15,814 nt of DNA from an uncultured Prevotellaceae bacterium (GTDB lineage: Bacteria; Bacteroidota; Bacteroidia; Bacteroidales; Muribaculaceae), in contig CAJLWM010000049.1 in assembly GCA_905210415.1 (NCBI GenBank), forward strand, positions 1 through 15,814, read 5' to 3'. Made by a program: the position numbers and the translations under genes. How positions within the stretch are numbered: the stretch's first letter is position 1; each line of letters opens with the position of its first letter. This document shows positions 5,179 through 15,587 of this stretch, piece after piece. The notes below the pieces were generated by a model. The model did no database searches, was not told the origin of the DNA, and saw only the letters and a program-made list of their open reading frames with translations.

Positions 5179-5215
5179 CGCCGCGCCGCTCCCACCACGC
5201 CGCAGGGCGCGGGCG
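5179..5215 (+). promoter_or_regulatory. GC-rich hairpin in the groES leader
   Basis: CGCCGCGCC (5179-5187) pairs with GGCGC (5206-5210) and GGCG (5212-5215), leaving one bulged G, to give a nine-pair all-GC stem with an 18-nt loop. It sits in the untranslated leader ~48 nt before the groES ATG, in sharp contrast with the AT-rich stretch that follows. It could act in mRNA stability or heat-responsive control. Those roles are inferred. Confidence 0.4.
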
Positions 5216-5262
5216 TAAGCACAAATTTTAAAATATTAAAAACTAAAAAAATACTTAGAACT

Positions 5263-7201
<1,939 letters not shown>

Positions 7202-7227
7202 ATCCCGTAACATTACATATTCAACAT

Positions 7228-7258
7228 AGAAAAGCCTCGCGAATGCGAGGCTTTTCTC
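7228..7258 (+). terminator. groEL terminator, copy 1 of an identical 31-bp pair
   Basis: AGAAAAGCCTCGC (7228-7240) and GCGAGGCTTTTCT (7245-7257) form a perfect 13-bp stem with a GAAT loop, 26 bp after the groEL stop. The A-run and T-run lie in the arms, so it can work in both directions. The same 31 bases recur at 7526-7556. Confidence 0.9.
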
Positions 7259-7525
7259 GTCTTGGGCAGAGGTTTTGGTGCTGAATTTCACGCAGATGCC
7301 GCAGATTTTTCAGATATCTTCGGATTTGTGTGCCGATGGATACCATCAGCCAGGGTTTCTGTTGGCCGATGTACAACACTCTTCCGCACCCGAATGGCAC
7401 TTATCACATTGAGCAGCAGCGTGTTATACGGACGCAGCAGACCGTACCCCCACCAGCGGCTGGTTCCCAACAACACTGTAATACCGCAAAATCTGCGTGA
7501 AAACAATGTCAGAATTGGGAAAATC
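7259..7525. repeat. Non-coding repeat-derived island with inverted ends
   Basis: This 267-bp stretch between the two identical terminators has no convincing gene. TTTCACGCAGAT (7286-7297) and ATCTGCGTGAAA (7491-7502) are exact 12-bp inverted copies. CACGCAGAT-GCCGCAGAT style motifs are common in dispersed intergenic repeats of Bacteroidales. Open frames on both strands (up to ~100 codons) run across the inverted ends and look incidental. Confidence 0.55.
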
Positions 7526-7556
7526 AGAAAAGCCTCGCGAATGCGAGGCTTTTCTC
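7526..7556 (-). terminator. Terminator of the seven-gene minus-strand operon, copy 2
   Basis: Same 31 bases as at 7228-7258: 13-bp arms at 7526-7538 and 7543-7555 around GAAT. It lies 17 bp beyond the stop codon of the AlkD-like gene. Read on the minus strand it ends in TTTTCT and so would stop transcription from the right. Confidence 0.88.
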
Positions 7557-7572
7557 TATAATGTATTGTGTT

Positions 7573-8136
7573 TTACTTGCTTTCGCGGCGGAAATCGATG
7601 AGGTCGATAATCGAGAGCAGCACGCTCTTGAGCGCCGGTGCGGCATCTGCCATCTCGGCCTTTGCCAGGCTCTCGGCTTGCTCTTCGGTGGTATATCGGC
7701 CCATCGATAGCAGATTGAGCATCAATCGATATGCCAGATAGCGCTTCAAGCCATCGCCCGACGTGCGGTAGGTTTCCACCAAATCTTGTGCGTAAGGCTC
7801 GTAGCGAAGCAATCGGTGGCAAAGCACATCGGCCTCCTCATAGTCGGCCACAGAGTCGCACCAACGCACGGCATCGTTCTCAGCCAACGCCTCGCGTGGC
7901 ATCACCATAGGCGCAAACAAGCGCGCCTCGCGGCACTTTGTGTCGCTCCACAGCGATTCTGCCAGAGCGGCATCCTGCGTCACGCCCGCGGCAATCTCCA
8001 CTATCTGGTGCAGATTTAGCCCGAATATCATGCTGTGCACGTTGCCGGCATTGCGCATCGATTCGGCGAGCATACCGTTGCGATAAGCAAAAAACTGCTT
8101 GCGCACAAAGCGCTCCTCATAACTTTGCATCGCCAT
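7573..8136 (-). CDS. AlkD-like HEAT-repeat protein (DNA alkylation repair family)
   Basis: 187 residues from the ATG at 8136, two bases after the stop of the upstream peptidase gene, implying translational coupling. A GTG at 8142 and an ATG at 8130 are alternative starts. The protein is all-helical with HEAT-like repeats. LAESLWSDTKCREARLFAPM (58-77) is the best family signature. AlkD enzymes are glycosylases that remove alkylated purines. In the segment around residues 95-103 (SVADYEEAD) a tyrosine stands where AlkD has its active-site tryptophan, while the aspartate four residues later is kept, so activity is uncertain. The protein is shorter than typical AlkD (~230 residues). It is the last gene of the operon, followed by a hairpin terminator. 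The fold assignment is firmer than the enzymatic role. Confidence 0.72.
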   Translation of the reverse strand: MAMQSYEERFVRKQFFAYRNGMLAESMRNAGNVHSMIFGLNLHQIVEIAAGVTQDAALAESLWSDTKCREARLFAPMVMPREALAENDAVRWCDSVADYEEADVLCHRLLRYEPYAQDLVETYRTSGDGLKRYLAYRLMLNLLSMGRYTTEEQAESLAKAEMADAAPALKSVLLSIIDLIDFRRESK

Positions 8137-8138
8137 TA

Positions 8139-10160
8139 TCACTTAGTGAGTGGAGAATAGTCGCGAGAGTAGCGGAGCATTTGGTCAACGTAGCCTTCGG
8201 TGAAGCTCATAGTCACGTCGGTGATGTTGCCATTAGCATCCTTCACGAGCTTATACACTGGGTTGACAAAGCCCTTATATGGAGCGATGTCGAGGTTCTT
8301 GTATCTATTGAGCACTTCTTGGTGAAGGTTTTGATCGAGTTTCACGCCATAGTCTTCCACCAACTTCTTGCCGGCTTGATAGTCGCCTTCGCTCTTGATG
8401 CGTTGCACCTCAGCGAGCAATTTACCGAACAATTCGCGAAGTTTCTCATAGTCGTTGATGCGGATGTAAGTCTTGCCGTTGCGCTTCACATATTCAATCA
8501 CGTTGTCGGCCTTACCGTGTTGATAAGCCCATTCGCTGATGAGTTTGCGGTTGCGCATGTGAGCCTCTTCGATGTCCTTACCTGGCTCGATACGAGTGTT
8601 TTGAGTCATCAAGCCATTCATGATATACTTGTAGTATTCAGCCTTATAAGTGTCGGGGTCCTTGATGACGCCAAGTCTGAGCAACTTGTTGTCGGCAAGA
8701 TAATATAGCGCAAACAAGTCGGCGCGGGTTTCCTCGAGAGTAGAACCGTGTTCACCCAACGCATTAGGGTCAACGCCAGGGAGCAATTTGCCAGAACCGT
8801 GGCCAAGGCATTCGTGAAGGTCGGTGTGCAATTTGTCGGCGAGAGTGAGATACTTAGCCATCAAGTCGCATTCCTCCTTAGAGTAAGCAAACTCTTCATT
8901 CAAGCCATTGCCGGCAGCCACTTCGTCGTAAGCGTCGGTGATATTCTCAATCGACACCGATTTTGAGCCGTGTGCGACACGAATCCAGTCGGCGTTAGGC
9001 AAGTTGATACCGATAGGAGTAGCAGGATAAGAGTCACCGGCAAGAATTGCCACTGTGATCACCTTAGCCGAGATACCCTTCACCTCGCTCTTCTTGAAGC
9101 GCGGGTCAACAGGCGAATTGTGTTCAAACCATTGCGCATTTTCGCTAATCACCTGAGTGCGGTGCGAAGCCTCTTGATTCTTGAAGTTAACCAACGATTC
9201 CCAAGCACCAGTCATACCCAGAGGGTCGTCGTAGTTTTCGATGAAACCATTCACGAAGTCAACTGTGCAAGCAGTGTCTTCAGCCCAAAGGATAGAATAT
9301 TCGTCGAACTTGCGGAGGTCGCCAGTGGTGTAATATTCCACCAACTTAGTGATATATTCCTTTTGCTTGTCGCTTTCGGCATATTGCTTAGCAAGATTGA
9401 GGTTTTCTACGATTTTCTCTATAGCCTTGCTATAAAGTCCACCCACCTTATATTTTTGTTCCATCACCTTGCCGTCTTTCTTAATCACGCGGGCATTAAG
9501 GCCATAAGAGATAGGTGTTGGGTCGTTAGGGTCCTTGATGCTTTCGTAGTAAGCCTCAACTTCCTTCTGAGTCACGCCCTCATAGAGGTTGTTGGCCGAG
9601 GTGAGCACGAGGTCTTGACCTGCAGCCTGATTGACGCGCTTAGCCATATATGTAGGGTCGAAAATCACCTTTGTGAGGGTGGCGATAAACGAGTCGACTG
9701 TTTCGCCTTGGTGCAATGGCACATCGGCCTTCTTCAACGCACGCACTTGCTTAGCGAAGAAGTCTTGAGAGAAACCAGGGGTAAACTTGTCGGTAGAATA
9801 GTGATGGTGAATGCCGTTGGCAAACCACACTTGCTTCAAATATTTCTCAAAAGCCACATAGTCGCTGCTCTTCTTGTCGCCCTTGTAGTTTTTGTAGATT
9901 GCTTCAAGCACTTCGCGAATCTGCAGATTGTATTTTCCGTGCTGATCAAAAAGGATATCTCTACCATAGAGTGCAGCCTCGGTGAGATAATACACATACT
10001 TCTTCTGATTGAGTGTCAGACCATCGAAGCCAGGCACTTGGTAGCGTAGCACCTGAATGTCGGCAAAATGATCAACGCTGTAGTTAAAATCACTGCTTTG
10101 AGCCATAGTATTCAATGAAAATGCGCCTGCTAATAACGCACATAAATAAAACTTTTTCAT
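8139..10160 (-). CDS. Dipeptidyl peptidase III (M49 zinc metallopeptidase), exported
   Basis: 673 residues. Residues 1-20 are a signal peptide (MKKFYLCALLAGAFSLNTMA), so the enzyme is probably periplasmic. The M49 zinc site HECLGH lies at 449-454, with the five-spaced HExxxH form and the same cysteine as known Bacteroides DPP III. EETRAD at 476-481 supplies the third ligand (Glu477). The family releases dipeptides from the N-terminus of short peptides. Length and motif positions match the Bacteroides thetaiotaomicron enzyme closely. LDIAPYKGFVNP and the C-terminal TEGYVDQMLRYSRDYSPL are also family-like. The gene lies 31 bp after the rRNA methyltransferase gene and almost abuts the AlkD-like gene; the operon joins it to unrelated housekeeping functions. 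Confidence 0.95.
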   Translation of the reverse strand: MKKFYLCALLAGAFSLNTMAQSSDFNYSVDHFADIQVLRYQVPGFDGLTLNQKKYVYYLTEAALYGRDILFDQHGKYNLQIREVLEAIYKNYKGDKKSSDYVAFEKYLKQVWFANGIHHHYSTDKFTPGFSQDFFAKQVRALKKADVPLHQGETVDSFIATLTKVIFDPTYMAKRVNQAAGQDLVLTSANNLYEGVTQKEVEAYYESIKDPNDPTPISYGLNARVIKKDGKVMEQKYKVGGLYSKAIEKIVENLNLAKQYAESDKQKEYITKLVEYYTTGDLRKFDEYSILWAEDTACTVDFVNGFIENYDDPLGMTGAWESLVNFKNQEASHRTQVISENAQWFEHNSPVDPRFKKSEVKGISAKVITVAILAGDSYPATPIGINLPNADWIRVAHGSKSVSIENITDAYDEVAAGNGLNEEFAYSKEECDLMAKYLTLADKLHTDLHECLGHGSGKLLPGVDPNALGEHGSTLEETRADLFALYYLADNKLLRLGVIKDPDTYKAEYYKYIMNGLMTQNTRIEPGKDIEEAHMRNRKLISEWAYQHGKADNVIEYVKRNGKTYIRINDYEKLRELFGKLLAEVQRIKSEGDYQAGKKLVEDYGVKLDQNLHQEVLNRYKNLDIAPYKGFVNPVYKLVKDANGNITDVTMSFTEGYVDQMLRYSRDYSPLTK

Positions 10161-10191
10161 AATTACATATTTTTACTGTTTCTCATTAATA

Positions 10192-11367
10192 TTATTCTAC
10201 GTATAGCACCAATCCCTTGAGGTATTCGCCCTCTGGATGGTAGATGTTGATTGGGTGGTCGGCTGGCTGGGTGAGTTGATGCAAGATTCTCACGCGTCGG
10301 CCCGACTGTGCCGCTGCGCTGAACACCGCCAGACGGAATTGCTCCTTCGACACGGCTTGCGAACAAGAGAAGGTGAACAAGATGCCGCCCTTCTGTATCT
10401 TCTCAAACGCCTTGGCATTGATTTTTCGGTAGCCAATCAGCGCATTCTTCAGCGCACTCTTGTGCTTGGCAAACGCCGGTGGGTCAAGGATTATCAGGTC
10501 ATAGTTGTTGCCCATCTCGTTGAGATACTTAAACGCATCTTCGGCAAACGCCTCGTGGCGTGTGTCGCCAGGGAAATTCAGCTCCACATTCTCGCGGGTG
10601 AGGTCGATTGCCTTCGAAGAGCTGTCTACCGAATGCACCAACTCGGCGCCGCCTCGCATAGCATAAAACGAGAATCCGCCAGTGTAGCAAAACATGTTCA
10701 GCACCTTACGGCCGCGCGAATAGTGCTCAAGCAGCGAGCGGTTTTCGCGTTGGTCAACGAAGAAGCCTGTCTTCTGGCCCTTCAACCAGTCGACGTGAAA
10801 TTTCAGCCCGTTTTCAAGCGCGATGTTGGTGTCGTAAGAGCCTATTATATAGTAGTTCTCGGTGTCGCGAGTAATATATGGCAATGTGGTTTCCGACTTG
10901 TAGTACACATTCTTCACCAACTGGTTGGGCAGACGCACCAAGGCATTGGCAATCAGATTGCGGGCGTAGTGCATACCCGGCGAATGCGCTTGCATCACGG
11001 CTGTGTTGCCGTAGATGTCCACCACAAGGCCCGGCAAAAAGTCGCCCTCGCCGTGCACAAGGCGGAAAGAATTGTTGTCGTCGCGCATCAGGTTAAGCGC
11101 TATGCGTGTCTCATAGGCAGCCATCAGACGGTTGCAGTAGTATTCCTCGTCTATCTCGGTGTCGTCGAAGCACAACATGCGCACGGCGATACTACCCAAC
11201 TGATAGTGTCCGTTGCCTATCAACTCGCCACCGGCAGTGTATACGGTCACCAGATCGCCATCCTCACACTTGTCCATGTGATGAATAGCGCCGGAGAACA
11301 CCCATGGGTGGAAACGCTTCAAAAACTCCTCACTGCCCTTTCTAAGAACAATTGTCTTATATATCAT
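10192..11367 (-). CDS. rlmI: Class I SAM-dependent rRNA m5C methyltransferase, RlmI-like
   Basis: 391 residues from the ATG at 11367. Residues ~1-70 form a PUA-type RNA-binding domain (KGSEEFLKRFHPWVFSGAI). The central part has GEGDFLPGLVVDIYG, and the Rossmann methyltransferase domain begins with GFFVDQRENR (201-210). SAM motif I is VLNMFCYTGGFSFYA (222-236), the catalytic block ILDPPAFAK is at 293-301, and FTFSCSQ (331-337) carries the catalytic cysteine Cys335. RlmI methylates C5 of a cytosine in 23S rRNA (C1962 in E. coli). Orthology to RlmI is likely, but the target base is not proven by sequence alone. It lies 11 bp after rseP, on the same strand. Confidence 0.9.
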   Translation of the reverse strand: MIYKTIVLRKGSEEFLKRFHPWVFSGAIHHMDKCEDGDLVTVYTAGGELIGNGHYQLGSIAVRMLCFDDTEIDEEYYCNRLMAAYETRIALNLMRDDNNSFRLVHGEGDFLPGLVVDIYGNTAVMQAHSPGMHYARNLIANALVRLPNQLVKNVYYKSETTLPYITRDTENYYIIGSYDTNIALENGLKFHVDWLKGQKTGFFVDQRENRSLLEHYSRGRKVLNMFCYTGGFSFYAMRGGAELVHSVDSSSKAIDLTRENVELNFPGDTRHEAFAEDAFKYLNEMGNNYDLIILDPPAFAKHKSALKNALIGYRKINAKAFEKIQKGGILFTFSCSQAVSKEQFRLAVFSAAAQSGRRVRILHQLTQPADHPINIYHPEGEYLKGLVLYVE

Positions 11368-11378
11368 ATATGGTTTAC

Positions 11379-12803
11379 TTATTTTATAAAGAAACGATAA
11401 ATATCATTAGCGTTGGCATATATCAGCAGCGCAAACAGGAATAGCATGCCCACCATCTGAGCATTTTCGAGCACCTTTTCGCTTGGCTTTCTGCGGGTGA
11501 TCATCTCTATGAGCAAGAAGAGCACGTGTCCGCCATCAAGCGCTGGTATCGGCAAGAGGTTCATCACGCCGAGCACCACCGAAAGGAATGCTGTGGTCAT
11601 CCAGAATGTGAGCCAATCCCATTGTGTAGGGAAAATCGAACCGAGTGAGCCAAATCCGCCCAGACTCTGTGCGCCTTCCTTGGTGAACACCAGCTTGAGC
11701 GACTGCACATAGGTGACCAGCTTGTTCCAGCCCAATTCCACGCCGCGTGGTATCGACTGCAACAGTGTGTAGCTCTTCTTGTCGGTCTTAAATATCTCCA
11801 CTGGAGAGCATAGCATAATGCCTATTTTGCCGGCATCATCCACCTCTACGCTTGCTGTGGCGGTATTGCCACCACGCTTATAGGTGATTTCCACTGTCTT
11901 ACCGGCATTCTTGTCGAGGGCTGGCTTGAAGAGGTCGTATCCGCTTGTAGCCTCGCCATTCACTGCCAATATCTTGTCGCCTTCCTTCAGCTGTGCCTTC
12001 TCGGCACCCATGCGTGGTTGCAATTGCTTTATCACCACTGGCACGCGATAGGTCATGAAAAGGTTGCCATTTTGCGCATCCTTATCGGCTGCGAAGGCAA
12101 ATTTCTCTGGTATTGCTATTGCCACGGTGTCCTTGTGATTGCGCAGCACTGTCACGCTCTTAGCCATCAACATTCGCGAGAAGTCTTCGAATGTAGACAC
12201 TTCCTTACCATCGGCACTCAATGGTATGTCGCCATCCTTAAATCCGATATTGTGCGCGCTATCGCAATAGATCATACCCTCGGTGGCATTTTGGAATGTG
12301 ATGAATTCCTCGCCACTGACAAACACGATGCCTGCATAGATCACAAACGCGAGTAGGAAGTTAAACAACACGCCGCCCACCATAATCAAAAATCTGCTGA
12401 ACGCCGATTTCGAGCGGAATTCCCACGCCTTGGCTGGGCGCTTCATCTGCTCCTTGTCCATCGATTCGTCGATCATGCCGGCTATCTTGCAATATCCGCC
12501 AAGTGGCACCCAACCGATGCCATACTCCGTATCGCGCCACGACGACTTTTCGCTATCGTCGTTATAAGCCTCTTCACTTGCCTTTTGGGCTTCTGCTTCG
12601 CTATCATTTGCGCAGAAAAATCTCACGGTTTTCTTCTTAGGGTTATATCGGAGGATATTAAACCATGGATTGAAAAACAAGTAAAACTTCTCTACTCGCA
12701 CATGGCACACTCGAGAGAAAAAATAGTGACCAAACTCGTGCACCAATACGAGTATGCCAAGGGAGAGTAGCAATTGCAATGCTTTAATCAAAAATGTATC
12801 CAT
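11379..12803 (-). CDS. rseP: Site-2 intramembrane zinc protease RseP (M50)
   Basis: 474 residues. The first membrane segment holds the zinc motif HEFGH (22-26). A second conserved block, EYGIGWVPLGGYCKIAGMID (93-112), precedes the hydrophobic stretch RFLIMVGGVLFNFLLAFVIY. A PDZ region follows (QLKEGDKILAVNGEATSG). The C-terminal membrane part has NLLPIPALDGGHVLF, with Asp423 as third zinc ligand, and a last membrane helix. RseP cleaves membrane-bound anti-sigma factors and leftover signal peptides in the inner membrane. Residues ~65-91 are an acidic, low-complexity insert (NDSEAEAQKASEEAYNDDSE) between the first helix and the GIG block. It lies 34 bp after dxr, an adjacency common in Bacteroidetes. 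The substrate here is unknown. Confidence 0.95.
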   Translation of the reverse strand: MDTFLIKALQLLLSLGILVLVHEFGHYFFSRVCHVRVEKFYLFFNPWFNILRYNPKKKTVRFFCANDSEAEAQKASEEAYNDDSEKSSWRDTEYGIGWVPLGGYCKIAGMIDESMDKEQMKRPAKAWEFRSKSAFSRFLIMVGGVLFNFLLAFVIYAGIVFVSGEEFITFQNATEGMIYCDSAHNIGFKDGDIPLSADGKEVSTFEDFSRMLMAKSVTVLRNHKDTVAIAIPEKFAFAADKDAQNGNLFMTYRVPVVIKQLQPRMGAEKAQLKEGDKILAVNGEATSGYDLFKPALDKNAGKTVEITYKRGGNTATASVEVDDAGKIGIMLCSPVEIFKTDKKSYTLLQSIPRGVELGWNKLVTYVQSLKLVFTKEGAQSLGGFGSLGSIFPTQWDWLTFWMTTAFLSVVLGVMNLLPIPALDGGHVLFLLIEMITRRKPSEKVLENAQMVGMLFLFALLIYANANDIYRFFIK

Positions 12804-12837
12804 TCAAAAATAATTTCTTGTTTGTCTTAATGCTTTT

Positions 12838-14001
12838 TTATTTGTTCTTAATCAGCGACTCGGCATATCGGCGAGCCTCAATATTGGTGTTTACATAGTC
12901 GTCGTATTCAGGTGCTGCCACATGGGCAATGTCGGCCATGCAGCGGCTCACCACCTCTGGTATCTCGGGGTAGCGTATCTGGTCGTGCAAGAATGCCGCC
13001 ACAGCCACTTCGTTGGCTGCATTTAGCACACATGGGGTGTTGCCGCCGGCTTTGGCTGCCGTGTAGGCAAAGCCGAGCATCGGGAATTTCTCGAAATCGG
13101 GGGCTTCAAATGTGAGGTTGCGATAGTCGCTCACGTGCATGCGTTGATGGTCGGAATAGAGGCGGTCGGGAAATCCGAGCGCATAGCGAATAGGTATGCG
13201 CATGTCAGGCAGACCCAATTGCGCCTTCACCGAACCGTCTATAAATTCCACCATCGAGTGCACTATCGACTGTGGATGCACCACCACCTCAATGCGGTCG
13301 AGACCCACATTGAATAGCCACTTAGCTTCCATCACCTCAAATCCCTTATTCATCATTGTGGCGCTATCGATAGTGATTTTTGCGCCCATGCTCCAGTTGG
13401 GGTGCTTCAGGGCGTCTTCCTTGGTCACAAGCAGCAATTCCTCCTTGCTCTTGGTGCGGAATGGGCCTCCCGATGCGGTGAGTATCAGTTTATAGATATC
13501 CTCGTGCTTCTCGCCGGCAAGGCATTGCCATATTGCACCGTGCTCTGAGTCTACCGGATATAGCTTCGAGGTAGATTGGCTCAACAATCGGTTGATGAGC
13601 TGGCCTGCCACCACCAGGGTTTCTTTGTTTGCCAAAGCGATGTTTTTGCCATGCTTAATGGCATTGATGGTCGGCGCCAAGCCAGCATATCCCACCATAG
13701 CAGTCACCACGGTGTCAATCGCCGGGTCGCTCATGGCGTCGCAGATGGCTTTTGCACCAGCCAGCACTTGGGTGTCGGTGCCATCAAGTGCGGTACGCAC
13801 TGCCTCGTAATGCGCCTCATTGGCTATTATCACATAGCGGGGATTATACTTCTTGGCTTGTGCCACAAGCATATCCACGCTCGAATTGGCTGTCAGCAAA
13901 TAGGCATTAAATCGGTCGGGGTATTCCTCTATGATGTCGAGCGTCTGTCGCCCTATCGACCCCGTGCTGCCCAGAATGGCTATGTTGAGTTTTTGTTCCA
14001 C
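12838..14001 (-). CDS. dxr: 1-deoxy-D-xylulose 5-phosphate reductoisomerase
   Basis: 387 residues, a normal length. GSTGSIG (11-17) is the NADPH-binding loop. ALANKETLV is at 122-130. DSE at 151-153 gives two metal ligands (Asp151, Glu153). ASGGPFR at 176-182 is the flexible substrate loop, and MMNKGFEVMEA contains Asn218, Lys219 and the third ligand Glu222. The enzyme converts 1-deoxyxylulose 5-phosphate to 2-C-methylerythritol 4-phosphate with NADPH and a divalent metal. This is the committed step of the MEP pathway to isoprenoids, including undecaprenyl carriers and quinones. All key residues are present. It lies 37 bp after the mlaF gene and 34 bp before rseP. Confidence 0.98.
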   Translation of the reverse strand: MEQKLNIAILGSTGSIGRQTLDIIEEYPDRFNAYLLTANSSVDMLVAQAKKYNPRYVIIANEAHYEAVRTALDGTDTQVLAGAKAICDAMSDPAIDTVVTAMVGYAGLAPTINAIKHGKNIALANKETLVVAGQLINRLLSQSTSKLYPVDSEHGAIWQCLAGEKHEDIYKLILTASGGPFRTKSKEELLLVTKEDALKHPNWSMGAKITIDSATMMNKGFEVMEAKWLFNVGLDRIEVVVHPQSIVHSMVEFIDGSVKAQLGLPDMRIPIRYALGFPDRLYSDHQRMHVSDYRNLTFEAPDFEKFPMLGFAYTAAKAGGNTPCVLNAANEVAVAAFLHDQIRYPEIPEVVSRCMADIAHVAAPEYDDYVNTNIEARRYAESLIKNK

Positions 14002-14038
14002 TTTATCAAACTATCGCTATTTGTTGTGTTCTGTTAGT

Positions 14039-14809
14039 TTATTTGTCGTTTGTCATGCACACGTATTTCTTCACCTTCTTAAATAGGTCGTTGGCAAACA
14101 CGAAGTCGTTGAGCGTCTCGTTGTCGCTGTCATACACTTCATCCTTATTGCCATTCCAGTCGAGATGACCCTTGTTTAAGAAAATAATGTTTTCGCCGAT
14201 GCCAAGCACCGAGTTCATGTCGTGGGTATTGATCACTGTGGTGATGCCATACTCGTGGGTGATGTCGCTAAGCAACTCGTCGATAAGTATCGAGGTCTTT
14301 GGGTCGAGTCCCGAGTTTGGTTCGTCGCAGAATAGGTATCGGGGATTCAGGGCTATGGCTCGCGCGATTGCCACACGCTTCTGCATACCGCCACTGATTT
14401 CCGATGGATATTTGTCGTCGGCATTCTTCAGGTTCACACGATTGATGCAGAAATGCGCGCGCTCAAGCTGCTCCTCATAGCTCATGTCGGAAAACATCTT
14501 CAGCGGAAACATCACATTGCCGAGCACGGTCTCGCTGTCGAAGAGCGCCGAGCCTTGAAACAGCATACCTATCTCCTTGCGCAACTCCTTGCGCTGCTTG
14601 GTGTCCATCTTCAGTAGGTCTCGCCCGTCATATAGTATCTCGCCTTCGTCGGGGGTGTGCAGCCCCACAAGGCTCTTCATCAACACCGTCTTACCCGAAC
14701 CGCTCTGACCTATAATCAGATTGGTCTTGCCATCGTGAAACACGGCATCTATGCCATGCAATATTGTCATGCCATCAAAGGCCTTGCGTATATTCTTTAC
14801 TTCTATCAT
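14039..14809 (-). CDS. mlaF: MlaF-like ABC transporter ATPase (lipid transport)
   Basis: 256 residues. Walker A GQSGSGKT lies at 34-41, the Q-loop glutamine at 85, the signature ISGGMQKR at 138-145, Walker B YLFCDEP at 158-164 and the H-loop histidine at 196 (NTHDM). GGMQKR in place of GGQQQR is characteristic of MlaF. The protein powers the inner-membrane MlaFE complex that, with an MCE-domain partner, moves phospholipids between inner and outer membranes. No MCE (mlaD) gene is in the window; it may lie elsewhere. The start is 4 bp after the mlaE stop, so the two are coupled. Confidence 0.93.
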   Translation of the reverse strand: MIEVKNIRKAFDGMTILHGIDAVFHDGKTNLIIGQSGSGKTVLMKSLVGLHTPDEGEILYDGRDLLKMDTKQRKELRKEIGMLFQGSALFDSETVLGNVMFPLKMFSDMSYEEQLERAHFCINRVNLKNADDKYPSEISGGMQKRVAIARAIALNPRYLFCDEPNSGLDPKTSILIDELLSDITHEYGITTVINTHDMNSVLGIGENIIFLNKGHLDWNGNKDEVYDSDNETLNDFVFANDLFKKVKKYVCMTNDK

Positions 14810-14813
14810 CTCT

Positions 14814-15560
14814 TTACTGCAACATTACTTTGGTGCATACCACGTCCATTAACAAAATCAAGATACTGCTGGTGACCACTGCGTGGGTGCTTGCCGTGCC
14901 CACCTGCAGCGCGCCGCCTTCCACATGGTAGCCGTAGAACGATGCCACACTGCTGATGATAAACGCAAAGAAGAGCGACTTTATCAGCGCATACCACACA
15001 TACCACTCATTAAACATGGTCTGCAGTCCGTAGACATACACGTCTACCGACACCATGCCCGTGACCACACATATCAAGTAGCCGCCAAACAGACTTGTGA
15101 CCATACAAAACACCACAAGAACAGGGATATACGACACAAATGCCATTATCTTTGGCAACACCAAGAAGTTGGCTGAGTTGATACCCATTATCTCTAAGGC
15201 ATCAATCTGCTCGGTCACTCGCATCGTGCCTATCTCTGAGGCTATGTTACTGCCCACCTTGCCCGACAATATCAAACATAATATCGACGACGAAAACTCC
15301 AATAGGATTATCTCGCGCGTGGTGAGGCCAATGGCATACTTAGGCAACAACGGCGATGAAATGTTCAGCTTCATCTGTATCGTACACACGGCACCGATAA
15401 ACACCGACACAATTAGCACCAATGGTATTGAGTCGATTCCTAAACGCAATATCTCTTGTATGTATCTTCTGAAAAACTCTCTCCACTTGTCGGGAGTGCT
15501 GAAGCATCGCCAAATAAAGATGCAGTATTTTCCAAAAGAGTTCAATGACTTTCTTATCAT
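14814..15560 (-). CDS. mlaE: MlaE-like ABC transporter permease (lipid transport)
   Basis: 248 residues from the ATG at 15560; a TTG two codons upstream is less likely. An amphipathic N-terminus leads to about five membrane segments, among them IPLVLIVSVFIGAVCTIQM, IILLEFSSSILCLILSG, FVSYIPVLVVFCMVTSLFGG and LFFAFIISSVASFYGY. EIGTMRVTEQIDALEIMGIN is the MlaE/YrbE signature, the cytoplasmic coupling region touching MlaF. It forms the membrane channel of the phospholipid transporter that keeps outer-membrane asymmetry. It is the first gene of the seven-gene minus-strand operon and has a promoter-like sequence just upstream. Confidence 0.93.
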   Translation of the reverse strand: MIRKSLNSFGKYCIFIWRCFSTPDKWREFFRRYIQEILRLGIDSIPLVLIVSVFIGAVCTIQMKLNISSPLLPKYAIGLTTREIILLEFSSSILCLILSGKVGSNIASEIGTMRVTEQIDALEIMGINSANFLVLPKIMAFVSYIPVLVVFCMVTSLFGGYLICVVTGMVSVDVYVYGLQTMFNEWYVWYALIKSLFFAFIISSVASFYGYHVEGGALQVGTASTHAVVTSSILILLMDVVCTKVMLQ

Positions 15561-15587
15561 ATACAATATTTCATATTAAATAATTTA

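Noticed and set aside
5046..5215. AGGAGGT followed by a possible small plus-strand ORF (GTG or TTG start)
   Set aside because: The spacing to any start codon is poor, and the frame crosses the groES promoter and the GC-rich leader hairpin; the translation is arginine- and proline-rich from GC content.
7288..7506. 72-codon minus-strand frame in the island after groEL
   Set aside because: It begins and ends in the 12-bp inverted ends of the repeat element, so it is better explained as repeat sequence than as a gene.
8970..10049. Plus-strand open frame of 359 codons inside the DPP III gene
   Set aside because: It is antisense to a clearly real peptidase with all catalytic motifs; long antisense frames here follow from codon bias.
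10237..11400. Plus-strand open frame of 387 codons opposite the RlmI-like gene
   Set aside because: It is antisense to a gene with full SAM and catalytic motifs, and its translation has no recognisable domain.
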